64,000 nt of DNA from Arcobacter acticola (lineage in GTDB: Bacteria; Campylobacterota; Campylobacteria; Campylobacterales; Arcobacteraceae): contig NZ_CP042652.1 of assembly GCF_013177675.1 (NCBI RefSeq), positions 186,001 through 250,000 on the forward strand, in the 5' to 3' direction. Both the position numbers and the translations under genes were made by a program. Each line of letters begins with the position of its first letter. Position 1 is the stretch's first letter. Of this stretch, positions 54,403 to 63,115 are shown piece after piece. Under the pieces are notes generated by a model. The model had not been told where the DNA came from. It searched no databases and was given only the letters and a program-made list of their open reading frames with translations.

Positions 54403-55683
54403 ATGGGTCAAACAATAACAGAAAAGATTTTTAGTGAGCATGTAGGAAAAGAAGTATATGCAGGAGAAATAGTTAGAAGTCCGATTGATATGGTAATTGG
54501 AAATGATATTACAACTCCAATTTCTATTAAAGCATTTGAAGATGGTGGTTTTGAAAAACTTGTAAATCCAGAAGGTTTTGCAATTGTTCTTGATCACTTT
54601 ATTCCAGCAAAAGATATTGCATCAGCAAATCAAGCAAAAATATCAAGAGATTTTGCTTATAAACATAATTTAAAATATTTCTTTGATGAAAAAGATATGG
54701 GAATTGAGCATGCGCTTTTACCTGAAAAAGGTTTAGTATTACCAGGTGATGTTATTATTGGTGCAGATTCACATACATGTACACATGGAGCTTTAGGTGC
54801 ATTTTCTACAGGTATGGGAAGTACAGATATCTCTTTTGGAATGATTACAGGTGGTAACTGGTTTAAAGTTCCTGAATCAATTAAAGTTGTATTCAAAGGA
54901 AAACCAGGTCCTTATGTAACTGGAAAAGATTTAATTTTAGAAATAATTAGAATTTTAGGTGTTGATGGAGCTTTATATAAAGCTTTAGAATTCACAGGTG
55001 ATACAATTGCTTACTTAAGTATGGATGATAGGTTTTCATTATGTAATATGGCAATTGAAGCAGGAGCTAAAAATGGTATTGTTGCATATGATGATGTTAC
55101 AAAAGAATTTTTAGATACTGTTGGTGCAAATAACAATGGATTAAGAGCAGAGCCAAAAATTCATTATTCAGATGCTGATGCTATATATTGTCAAGTGATT
55201 GAAATTGATGTTGAAGCATTAAATCCTGTAATTGCATATCCTTTCTTACCATCAAATGGACACTCTGTAAATCAAGCTGTAATTGATGATATCAAAGTTG
55301 ACCAAGTATTTATTGGATCTTGTACTAATGGAAGATTATCAGATTTTAAAGTTGCAGCTGAAATTTTAGAAGGTAAAAAAGTAGCACGACATGTAAGATT
55401 AATAGTAACTCCTGGAACTCAAAAAATTCTAAGAGATGCACAAAAAGCTGGATATATTGATATATTAGTTGATGCAGGTGCAGTTGTATCAAATCCAACT
55501 TGTGGAGCATGTTTAGGTGGATATATGGGTATTTTAGGTGATGGTGAAGTTTGTATCTCTACAACAAATAGAAACTTTGTTGGAAGAATGGGATCAAGAT
55601 CTTCAAAAATTTATTTAGCAAATAGTGCAGTTGCAGCAGCATCTGCTATTTCTGGATATATTACAGATCCTAGAAGTTTATAA
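54403..55683 (+). CDS. leuC: 3-isopropylmalate dehydratase large subunit-like protein
   Basis: A 426-aa aconitase-superfamily large subunit: GADSHTCTHGALGAFSTG, IGSCTNGR, and NPTCGACLGGYMG (4Fe-4S cysteines). Length fits the short LeuC type found in Campylobacterota and archaea rather than the 466-aa E. coli type; HacA-like enzymes are related. No leuD adjoins it. Confidence 0.87.
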   Translation: MGQTITEKIFSEHVGKEVYAGEIVRSPIDMVIGNDITTPISIKAFEDGGFEKLVNPEGFAIVLDHFIPAKDIASANQAKISRDFAYKHNLKYFFDEKDMGIEHALLPEKGLVLPGDVIIGADSHTCTHGALGAFSTGMGSTDISFGMITGGNWFKVPESIKVVFKGKPGPYVTGKDLILEIIRILGVDGALYKALEFTGDTIAYLSMDDRFSLCNMAIEAGAKNGIVAYDDVTKEFLDTVGANNNGLRAEPKIHYSDADAIYCQVIEIDVEALNPVIAYPFLPSNGHSVNQAVIDDIKVDQVFIGSCTNGRLSDFKVAAEILEGKKVARHVRLIVTPGTQKILRDAQKAGYIDILVDAGAVVSNPTCGACLGGYMGILGDGEVCISTTNRNFVGRMGSRSSKIYLANSAVAAASAISGYITDPRSL

Positions 55684-55684
55684 T

Positions 55685-56290
55685 ATGACAAATCCTCCAT
55701 TCTTTGAAATTACCTGTGTAATTTTATGTGGAGGGAAAAGCTCTCGAATGGGAGAAGATAAATCTCTTCTTCCCTTTGCCTCTTCAAAATCTCTTACTCA
55801 ATATCAGTATGATAGATTAAAACCTTATTTTAAAAATATTTATCTTTCTTCAAAAATTAATAAGTTTGATTTTATAAATAATGAAAAAATTATTTTTGAT
55901 GAAAATAAAGATATTTTTTCGCCAATTTTAGCTTTACAAACTATATTTAAAGAATTAAATAATCAAAAAGTTTTTATTATAACTGTTGACACTCCTTTTG
56001 TTTCATTAGAGTCAATTTCAAAATTAATTAATGATTCAAAGCATGTAGATATTTGTGTTGCAAAAACAGAAAAAGTTCACAATTTATGTGGAGTATTTTC
56101 ATCTAATATAAGTGAAAGTATTAATACAATGATAAAATCCGATATACATAAAATAGGTTATTTACTAAAAAATAATAATACAAAAATGATTGAATTCCAA
56201 AATGATGATGAATTTATGAATATAAATAATAAAGAAGACTACTCAAACTCACTTATTTTTATAAGTAAAAATAATAATTCTAATAAGTAA
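55685..56290 (+). CDS. mobA: Molybdenum cofactor guanylyltransferase
   Basis: A 201-aa MobA: GTP-binding CVILCGGKSSRMGEDKSLLP and VDTPFVS. Attaches GMP to molybdopterin for bis-MGD enzymes. The ATG at 55685 lies 1 nt after the leuC stop; the longer frame is an artefact. Confidence 0.87.
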   Translation: MTNPPFFEITCVILCGGKSSRMGEDKSLLPFASSKSLTQYQYDRLKPYFKNIYLSSKINKFDFINNEKIIFDENKDIFSPILALQTIFKELNNQKVFIITVDTPFVSLESISKLINDSKHVDICVAKTEKVHNLCGVFSSNISESINTMIKSDIHKIGYLLKNNNTKMIEFQNDDEFMNINNKEDYSNSLIFISKNNNSNK

Positions 56291-56373
56291 AAAAACATAT
56301 CTCATAAGTATCTTATTATATCTTTTTTGCTATGCTAATGTTATACTCATTATCATAAATAAAGGAAGCTATT

Positions 56374-57840
56374 ATGGCAAAAAATGAACTAGAAAAAGCA
56401 TTAGAACTAGTTGATTCAGAAATAAAGAAATCAGGAATTTCAAGAAGGGAAGCTTTTAAATTAGCAGGATTAGGGAGTGCCGCTTATTTAATGGGTGGAA
56501 GTGAAGCAGAAGCAAGCACTGAATTAAGAGCTAGTGAAGCAACAGGTAAAATACTTATCATTGGTGGTGGACTTGCTGGTATTTCAACAGCTGCAAGACT
56601 TGTAAATACTTTATCAAATCCTGATATTACAATTATTGAGCCAAATCCAAAATCAGTTTCTTATCAACCAGGAACTACACTAATAGCATCAGGTGTTTAT
56701 ACAAAAGCAGATATTGATTATAACACTAGTGATTTTATACCAAAAGGTGTGACTGTTCTTAAGGATAGAGCAATTGATTTTAATCCAGAATCTAATAGTG
56801 TTGCATTAGAGTCTGGTGATACAATTACATATGATTTTTTAATTGTAGCTGCTGGAATTACTTTAGATTATGGATCAATTAAAGGATTAGAAGAAATTGG
56901 AGATGCTTATTCTTCTGGAGATGCATCTAAAATTCTAAAAGTTTTTGGAGATTCAGGAGTAACATCTGTTTATAATATTGATTCATCTGTTGCTATGTGG
57001 ACTCAAATGCAAAAGTTTATAGAAAAAGCTAAAAATGGACAAAAAGTTAAAGGTGTATTTACAGATCCAGAAACTGCAATTAAATGTGGTGGAGCACCTA
57101 AAAAAGTAATGTATCTTACAAATGCAAGATTAGTTGAAGCAGGTGCTAGAGAAAATGCTGAGTTAACTTTTTATCCAGATGGTGGAAAACTATTTGGTGT
57201 TAAAGAGTATGCAGATGCTATAGAAAAACAATTTATTGCAAGAGATATGAAATGGAATTTTAACCATAATTTAATTGGTGTAGATATTGCTAAAAAAACT
57301 GCAACTTTTGACAAGCATTGGCAAGAAAAAGGTGCTTATGATAAAGATTTAGAAGAGTACGAAATGGTTACAAAAAACTTAAATGTAGAAGTACCTTTTG
57401 ATTTCTTACATATAACACCACCACAAAAAGCACCTGATGAAATTGGGAAATCAGCAATTGGATCTGCAAAAGGTTGGGTTCCTGTTAATAAAGAAACTTT
57501 ACAACATGTAAAATATAATAATATATTTGCATTAGGTGATATTGCAGCTGTTCCTATGGGTAAAACAGGTGGTACAGTTAGAAAACAATACAAAGTATTA
57601 GTAGATAACTTAATTTCTGTAATGGAAGGAAAAGAGCCAACAGCTAAATTTGGTGGATATACAGTTTGTCCTCTTATTACTGATATTGGAAAAGTAATGT
57701 TAGCGGAGTTTGATTGGACAGCTAAACCAACACCATCTTTCCCTCTTGATCCAACACAAGAAAGATACCTATGGTGGTTATTAAAAGTTTATTTACTTAA
57801 ACCAATGACACAATATGGAATGTTAAGTGGAAAAGCATAG
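56374..57840 (+). CDS. Sulfide:quinone oxidoreductase-like flavoprotein with Tat-type leader
   Basis: A 488-aa FAD protein. N-terminal Tat-like SRREAFKLAGLGSAAYLMGG, FAD motif ILIIGGGLAGISTAARL, conserved redox cysteines in IKCGGAPKKVMYL and GGYTVCPLI, and C-terminal membrane-binding YLWWLLKVYLLKPM. SQR oxidises sulfide and reduces quinone. A weak Fur-like site is upstream. Clustered with a triple rhodanese. Confidence 0.85.
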   Translation: MAKNELEKALELVDSEIKKSGISRREAFKLAGLGSAAYLMGGSEAEASTELRASEATGKILIIGGGLAGISTAARLVNTLSNPDITIIEPNPKSVSYQPGTTLIASGVYTKADIDYNTSDFIPKGVTVLKDRAIDFNPESNSVALESGDTITYDFLIVAAGITLDYGSIKGLEEIGDAYSSGDASKILKVFGDSGVTSVYNIDSSVAMWTQMQKFIEKAKNGQKVKGVFTDPETAIKCGGAPKKVMYLTNARLVEAGARENAELTFYPDGGKLFGVKEYADAIEKQFIARDMKWNFNHNLIGVDIAKKTATFDKHWQEKGAYDKDLEEYEMVTKNLNVEVPFDFLHITPPQKAPDEIGKSAIGSAKGWVPVNKETLQHVKYNNIFALGDIAAVPMGKTGGTVRKQYKVLVDNLISVMEGKEPTAKFGGYTVCPLITDIGKVMLAEFDWTAKPTPSFPLDPTQERYLWWLLKVYLLKPMTQYGMLSGKA

Positions 57841-57848
57841 AGTTTAAA

Positions 57849-58067
57849 TTGAAAAAGGAATTAATAATCTTTATAGTGATTACATTAGTTTTAACTATAG
57901 TTTTTCACCATAAAGAATTTCTAGAATATCCACTTCAACATCTAAAAAATTTTCCCAATTCAGGAGCTTATGGCTTGGGAATCTTCCATCCATTAATATT
58001 TTCTGCTTTAGTATACCTAATACTTTTAATCCCAAGAAGAATATATAATCTATTTAAAAGGAGATAA
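57849..58067 (+). CDS. Small membrane protein in sulfur cluster
   Basis: A 72-aa protein with two TM helices (LIIFIVITLVLTIVF, LIFSALVYLILLIP) and a basic tail RRIYNLFKRR. Starts at TTG with no clear ribosome binding site. It ends 2 nt before the rhodanese gene. Confidence 0.6.
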   Translation: MKKELIIFIVITLVLTIVFHHKEFLEYPLQHLKNFPNSGAYGLGIFHPLIFSALVYLILLIPRRIYNLFKRR

Positions 58068-58069
58068 TC

Positions 58070-59245
58070 ATGAAAAAAATACTAAGTAGTTTTGCTCTTG
58101 CTGCATTACTAACAATGAGTCAATCTTACGCCCAAGAAAATAAAGTTACACCTGAAATTGCAGAGTTAATCAAAAAACATAATTTACAACAAGTAGATTT
58201 TGATTATGTACAAAAGAAAGTAGGTATTGGTTTTAGAGGTGATGCTCAAGCTATTTTAATAGATGCTAGACCTGCTTTAAAATATGAAAAAGGAACAATT
58301 CCTTCAAGTTTGAATATTACAGATGGAAATTTTGAAAACGACTATAAACAAATAATGAGCTTGGCAAAAGATAAAGAATTAATTGTTTTTTGTGCAGGTT
58401 ATAATTGTGAGAAAAGTCCAATTGTTGCTCAAATGTTGAAAAAAAATGGTCATACAAATGTAAAAGTTTATTCAGCAGGTGAGCCTGAATGGGCAAAAAG
58501 AAGTTATCTTGAAATTGGTACAAATGTAGTAAAAGCATATCAAGAAAATAATAGTGCTTTACTTGTTGATACAAGACCTCAAATTAAATATTTGCAAGAA
58601 ACAATTCCTGGAAGTTTATCTATTCCTGATACTAATTTAGATAAATTAATTGGAAGACTTCCTATTGATAAAAATGAAAAAATAGTTACATTTTGTGCAG
58701 GATATACATGTGAAAAATCAAATATTGTTGCAAATAAATTATATAGTGAAGGTTATAAAAATGTTTCTGTTTATGCAGCTGGAGTTCCTGCATGGAAAGA
58801 AGCTGGATTAGGTACTACTAGTTCTAAAGCTAAGGTAAAAGCAGAAGTAAAAGAAAAGAAACCATTTACTCCAAATGGAGCTAAATTAGGTGAAGATGAA
58901 GGTAGTATTGATGGAGAATGGCTAAAAGCACAAATTGTTGAAGATAAAGTTCCTGAATATATTCAAATTGTAAATGTTTTAAGTGAAAAAGATTTTAAAA
59001 AAGGACATATCAAAGGTTCTATAAATATTGAAGCTGATAAATTAAGTGCAAAAGAGTTATTTGAAAAATTACCAAAAGGTAAAACAATAGTATTTAATTG
59101 TTCTGCAGGTGCAAGATCTATTGAAGCTTGGAGTAAATTAAAAAAAGATCAAGTTGATGTTTCTGATATTTTATATTTTGATGCAAATGTAACTTGTGAA
59201 GGTGAGAATTGTAAAATCGAAGTTAACGAGCCTTTAGGAGCGTAA
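58070..59245 (+). CDS. Periplasmic triple-rhodanese protein
   Basis: A 391-aa exported protein with signal MKKILSSFALAALLTMSQSY. Three rhodanese domains: about 30-145 (FCAGYNCEKS), 150-250 (FCAGYTCEKS) and 275-385 (FNCSAGARS). Each has an active-site Cys. The first two loops are nearly identical and carry a second Cys, as in CxxxxC thiol carriers. Likely carries sulfane sulfur with the SQR-like enzyme; inferred from context. Confidence 0.85.
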   Translation: MKKILSSFALAALLTMSQSYAQENKVTPEIAELIKKHNLQQVDFDYVQKKVGIGFRGDAQAILIDARPALKYEKGTIPSSLNITDGNFENDYKQIMSLAKDKELIVFCAGYNCEKSPIVAQMLKKNGHTNVKVYSAGEPEWAKRSYLEIGTNVVKAYQENNSALLVDTRPQIKYLQETIPGSLSIPDTNLDKLIGRLPIDKNEKIVTFCAGYTCEKSNIVANKLYSEGYKNVSVYAAGVPAWKEAGLGTTSSKAKVKAEVKEKKPFTPNGAKLGEDEGSIDGEWLKAQIVEDKVPEYIQIVNVLSEKDFKKGHIKGSINIEADKLSAKELFEKLPKGKTIVFNCSAGARSIEAWSKLKKDQVDVSDILYFDANVTCEGENCKIEVNEPLGA

Positions 59246-59264
59246 GACTTAAAATTTAGGCATA

Positions 59265-59299
59265 AAAAAAGGCTAGAAGTTTAATTTCTAGCCTTTTTT
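59265..59299. terminator. Bidirectional terminator
   Basis: AAAAAAGGCTAGAA (59265-59278) and TTCTAGCCTTTTTT (59286-59299) form a 14-bp stem between convergent rhodanese and rplT genes. Confidence 0.87.
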
Positions 59300-59313
59300 A
59301 GTGTTTTGCAAAT

Positions 59314-59670
59314 TTATTTTAGTGCAGCTTTAGCAGTTACTACTAATGATGCAAATGCAGCAGAATCATTCATAGCCATATCAGCTAAGATTTTTCTATC
59401 TAATTCAATAGCAGATAATTTTAATCCATTCATGAATCTTGAGTAGTTAATATCATTTAATCTACAAGCTGCATTGATTCTTATGATCCATAATTTTCTT
59501 ATGTCTCTTTTTTTCTGTCTTCTATCTCTGAAAGCATAAACTAAAGATCTTTCTAATTGTTCTTTAGCTTTTCTGAAGTGTTTTCTTCTACCACTGAAGA
59601 AACCTCTAGCAGCTTTTAATACTTTCTTGTGTCTTCTTCTTCTAACAACACCAGTTTTAACTCTAGGCAT
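59314..59670 (-). CDS. rplT: 50S ribosomal protein L20
   Basis: A 118-aa L20: [53 protein letters not shown]. Last gene of thrS-infC-rpmI-rplT. Confidence 0.98.
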   Translation of the reverse strand: MPRVKTGVVRRRRHKKVLKAARGFFSGRRKHFRKAKEQLERSLVYAFRDRRQKKRDIRKLWIIRINAACRLNDINYSRFMNGLKLSAIELDRKILADMAMNDSAAFASLVVTAKAALK

Positions 59671-59774
59671 ATATATTTCCTTTCTTAACCATTATTTTTG
59701 AAATAAGGTGTCAGCAAATGCTGAACTTTTCCATCATCGATGGAGGGACAAAAATTACTTTTTTATTAAAGTAA
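59671..59774 (-). promoter_or_regulatory. Structured rpmI-rplT spacer
   Basis: Minus-strand RNA here can form several small hairpins: ATTACTTT/AAAGTAAT, TCCATC/GATGGA and CAGCA/TGCTG. L20 autoregulates its operon in other bacteria through structured mRNA, so this is a candidate operator. No known consensus was matched. Confidence 0.3.
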
Positions 59775-59972
59775 TTACGCTTTACATAACGCTACAAGAA
59801 TTCTACCAGCATCTGTTTTATGAACAGTTTTTGGTCCTCGTAGGTTTCTTTTTCTTTTTTGTGTCATTTTAGTCAAGATATGGCTTCTAAAAGCTGAACC
59901 TCTTTTAATTGACCCGTTTTTCTTCACTTTAAATCTTTTTAAAGCGCCACTAACACTTTTCATTTTTGGCAT
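59775..59972 (-). CDS. rpmI: 50S ribosomal protein L35
   Basis: A 65-aa L35: [20 protein letters not shown] and [20 protein letters not shown]. The ATG at 59972 is chosen; AAGGAGG lies 9 nt upstream, and the longer frame reads through it. Confidence 0.97.
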   Translation of the reverse strand: MPKMKSVSGALKRFKVKKNGSIKRGSAFRSHILTKMTQKRKRNLRGPKTVHKTDAGRILVALCKA

Positions 59973-60077
59973 TGAAGAATCCTCCTTATAAATTTGCAAT
60001 TTCATATAAACATGAAAAAGTTTTGGATTATACTTAAAATTTACTTGATTTTTCTTTAAAAATTTGTAATTGAGAAA

Positions 60078-60102
60078 AAAGAAGAGAAGAAATCTCTTCT
60101 TT
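60078..60102 (-). terminator. Hairpin between infC and rpmI
   Basis: AAAGAAGAGA and TCTCTTCTTT (10-bp stem, 5-nt loop) followed by a T-tract on the minus strand. Likely partial terminator or attenuator within the operon. Confidence 0.6.
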
Positions 60103-60117
60103 ATAGTTTGCTAATTA

Positions 60118-60645
60118 TTAGTCTTTTTTAGGAAGAGCCATCATATTTACATATCTTCCTTCTAGTTTTGGTTCTTTATCCATTACAGCTAAATCTTCAA
60201 TCATTGGCCATACTTTGTTTAAAACGTCTACTCCTGCTTGTGGATTAGCCATTTCTCTACCTTTTAGAAATACTCTAAATTTAACATGATTTCCTTCTTC
60301 TAAGAATTCTCTTGCATGTTTTACTTTATAGCTAATATCATTTTCAGCAATTTTTACAGAAAGTTTAATCTCTTTTACAACAATAACTTTTTGATTTTTT
60401 TTAGCTTCTTTTTTCTTTTTTTCTTGTTGGTATCTAAATTTACCATAATCCATAATTTTAGCAACAGGAGGTTTTCCATCTGGAGCAATTAATACTAAGT
60501 CAAGACCTAACTCATCAGCAATTTTAAGTGCTTCTGCAGTACTAATAATACCATAATTAGTCCCCTCATCACTTGTACATCTAACCTCTTTTGCTGTAAT
60601 CATTTCATTCATGATTACATCGTCTTTTCTTTTATCTTTGCTCAA
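60118..60645 (-). CDS. infC: Translation initiation factor IF-3
   Basis: A 175-aa IF-3: [20 protein letters not shown]-like N domain ([18 protein letters not shown]), [18 protein letters not shown] linker, and C domain [14 protein letters not shown]. It starts at a rare TTG that overlaps the thrS stop (TTGA). Unusual IF-3 starts allow autoregulation in other species. Confidence 0.97.
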   Translation of the reverse strand: MSKDKRKDDVIMNEMITAKEVRCTSDEGTNYGIISTAEALKIADELGLDLVLIAPDGKPPVAKIMDYGKFRYQQEKKKKEAKKNQKVIVVKEIKLSVKIAENDISYKVKHAREFLEEGNHVKFRVFLKGREMANPQAGVDVLNKVWPMIEDLAVMDKEPKLEGRYVNMMALPKKD

Positions 60646-62450
60646 ATTTCGCTTCCTTTAATTATTTCTTTTAACATAGACATAAACTCGTCTTTGCTCA
60701 TGTTTGATTGCTCTCTTGTTCTTCTGTTTCTTAAAGCAACAGATTTATTAGCAACTTCCTCATCCCCAATAACAACTATCATAGGAACTCTTTGTTTCTC
60801 TGCCATTCTAATTCTTTTGTTTAAACTTTCGTTCATATCAAAGATTTTAGAATCCATATCATTTTGTTGTAACTCTTTTTGTAACTGTTTTGCATATTCA
60901 ACATGTGTATCTGCAATTGGAACAAAAATTACTTGTGTAGGTGCAATTGCAAATGGAAACTCTCCCGCACAATGTTCAGTTAAAATACCAATAAATCTTT
61001 CAAAAGAACCAAGAATAGCTCTATGAATCATAACAGGTTGTTCTTTTTCACCTTTATCATTGATGAACTCAGCATTAAATCTTGAAGGTAAGTTCATATC
61101 TACTTGAACTGTTCCACATTGCCATTTTCTACCAATTGCATCAAGAATTTTAATGTCGATTTTTGGACCATAAAATGCTCCTCCACCTTCATCAATACCA
61201 TAAGAGATATTTTTTTCATTTAAAGCATCCATAATACCAGCAGTTGTTTTTTCCCAGAAAATATCATCACCGATAGCTTTTTCAGGTTTTGTAGAAACTT
61301 CAATTTCATATTTGAAATCAAACATTTTTAACAATGCATCAACAAACTCTAAAACTTCAAAAATAACTTCTTTTATCTGATCTTGTGTACAAAATATATG
61401 TGAATCATCTTGTGTAAATTCTCTAACTCTAAATAATCCATGCATTGCTCCTGACATTTCATGTCTATGAACAACACCATATTCAAAAAGTTTTTTTGGT
61501 AGGTCTTTATATGAAACTAAATTGTTTTTAAAGATTTGAATATGTCCAACGCAGTTCATTGGCTTGATTCCATACTCTTGTTCATCAATAGTAGTAAAAT
61601 ACATATTTTCTTTATAGTTTGCATAATGTCCTGAAATTTTCCACATTTCTGCTTTTAAGATTTCTGGACCACGAACAGGTTCATAACCTCTAACTCTGTG
61701 AGCTTTATATAAAAGATGTTCAAGTTTACTTCTAAGTCTTGCACCATTTGGCAACCACATAGGAAGACCAGCACCTACATCGTCATTAAATGTGAAAAGT
61801 TCAAGTTCAGTTCCTAATTTTCTATGGTCTCTTTTTTTAGCTTCTTCAATCATTTTTGTGTAATCAAACAATGCTTGTTTATCAAAAAATGCAATACCAT
61901 AAATTCTAGTAATCATTTCATTTTTTTCATCACCACCAAGATATGCACCAGCAACTCTTGTTAATTTGAAACTTCTAATCATTCTAGTATTTGGTAAGTG
62001 AGGACCTCTACATAAGTCTTCAAAATCACCTTGTTTATAAATTGTTAAGGTATCATCTTTGATATTTTTAAGAACAGCTTGCTTTAATTCATCATTTTTG
62101 AATTTTTCAAAAAACTCTTCTTTTGTAGTTTCATGTCTAGTAATAGGTAGTTTTCTATCTGCGATTTCTTTCATCTTTTTTTCAATAGTTGGTAAATCTT
62201 CATCTGAGATTTTACTTTCTACTTTAAAATCATAGTAAAAACCTTCTTTTACAACAGGTCCAACGAAGAATTTTGCTTCAGGATAAAGTTCTTTGATAGC
62301 TTGAGCCATCATGTGCGCACAAGAGTGTCTTAAAATGTCCAAAGATTCTTTTGAATCATCAGCTTTAATCTCAACTCCTTGGATATTTAAAGCCAAAGCA
62401 GTTTGAAGGTCGTAGACTTGACCATCTTTTAATATACCAATAGGTTCCAA
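60642..62450 (-). CDS. thrS: Threonyl-tRNA synthetase
   Basis: A 602-aa ThrS: shortened N-terminal TGS region, editing-domain [15 protein letters not shown], catalytic [12 protein letters not shown], and anticodon domain [18 protein letters not shown]. Charges tRNA-Thr. First gene of the operon. Confidence 0.97.
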   Translation of the reverse strand: MEPIGILKDGQVYDLQTALALNIQGVEIKADDSKESLDILRHSCAHMMAQAIKELYPEAKFFVGPVVKEGFYYDFKVESKISDEDLPTIEKKMKEIADRKLPITRHETTKEEFFEKFKNDELKQAVLKNIKDDTLTIYKQGDFEDLCRGPHLPNTRMIRSFKLTRVAGAYLGGDEKNEMITRIYGIAFFDKQALFDYTKMIEEAKKRDHRKLGTELELFTFNDDVGAGLPMWLPNGARLRSKLEHLLYKAHRVRGYEPVRGPEILKAEMWKISGHYANYKENMYFTTIDEQEYGIKPMNCVGHIQIFKNNLVSYKDLPKKLFEYGVVHRHEMSGAMHGLFRVREFTQDDSHIFCTQDQIKEVIFEVLEFVDALLKMFDFKYEIEVSTKPEKAIGDDIFWEKTTAGIMDALNEKNISYGIDEGGGAFYGPKIDIKILDAIGRKWQCGTVQVDMNLPSRFNAEFINDKGEKEQPVMIHRAILGSFERFIGILTEHCAGEFPFAIAPTQVIFVPIADTHVEYAKQLQKELQQNDMDSKIFDMNESLNKRIRMAEKQRVPMIVVIGDEEVANKSVALRNRRTREQSNMSKDEFMSMLKEIIKGSEI

Positions 62451-62560
62451 TAAATTCCTTTTTTTCTTAATTATTTATTAAATTACGAATATTTTACCTC
62501 AAAGTGACTTAAAGTTATTGAGATATAACTTAATTTAGTAAATTTTTGTTACAATTGAGC

Positions 62561-63076
62561 ATGATTTTAAACTTATCAAAAATAAAAACGCAAAGCCTAT
62601 TGTTGTTTTGTAAAGACTTGATTTTCTCGTATAAAGACCAAAATGATATAGAAAAATATATTATTGATAAAGATGTTATAGAAAAATTTAATAATATTGG
62701 AAATGATATGTTAAAACAAATTTCAAATGTTACATATCCTCAGAATTATTATTTAGAAAATAGAAAACATTATAGAATCAAAGCTATTTTAGATGGATAC
62801 AATTTTATAAACAATGAAATATCAAAAAATTTAAAACAAAATGAAGAGTTCAACCCTTCGATGCTTTATTTTTCACTTCTTGATTTATGGTTTAAAGAGT
62901 TAAATAAAGAGTCACGATCAAAAGAGTATATATATTTTATTATATATCCATATTTTCACGCTTATGATAAATTGTTAGTTGAGATGAAAAATAAAGAGTT
63001 TAAAAAGTTAAATATTCAAATGATAGAGTTAGCAGAAAAAGTGATATATAAATTTGACAAATACTCTTTTATTTAA
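62561..63076 (+). CDS. Hypothetical helical protein
   Basis: A 171-aa unrecognised protein starting MILNLSKIKTQSLLLFCKDL. Tyr/Asn/Lys-rich and mostly helical (SMLYFSLLDLWFKELNKE). The ATG at 62561 is favoured over upstream TTGs; no strong ribosome binding site. It ends at a bidirectional terminator. Confidence 0.6.
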   Translation: MILNLSKIKTQSLLLFCKDLIFSYKDQNDIEKYIIDKDVIEKFNNIGNDMLKQISNVTYPQNYYLENRKHYRIKAILDGYNFINNEISKNLKQNEEFNPSMLYFSLLDLWFKELNKESRSKEYIYFIIYPYFHAYDKLLVEMKNKEFKKLNIQMIELAEKVIYKFDKYSFI

Positions 63077-63084
63077 AAGAGTAT

Positions 63085-63106
63085 AAAAAGAGGAAAACCT
63101 CTTTTT
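63085..63106. terminator. Bidirectional terminator
   Basis: AAAAAGAGG-AAAA-CCTCTTTTT: 9-bp stem between convergent genes. Confidence 0.85.
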
Positions 63107-63115
63107 ATTTTTATA

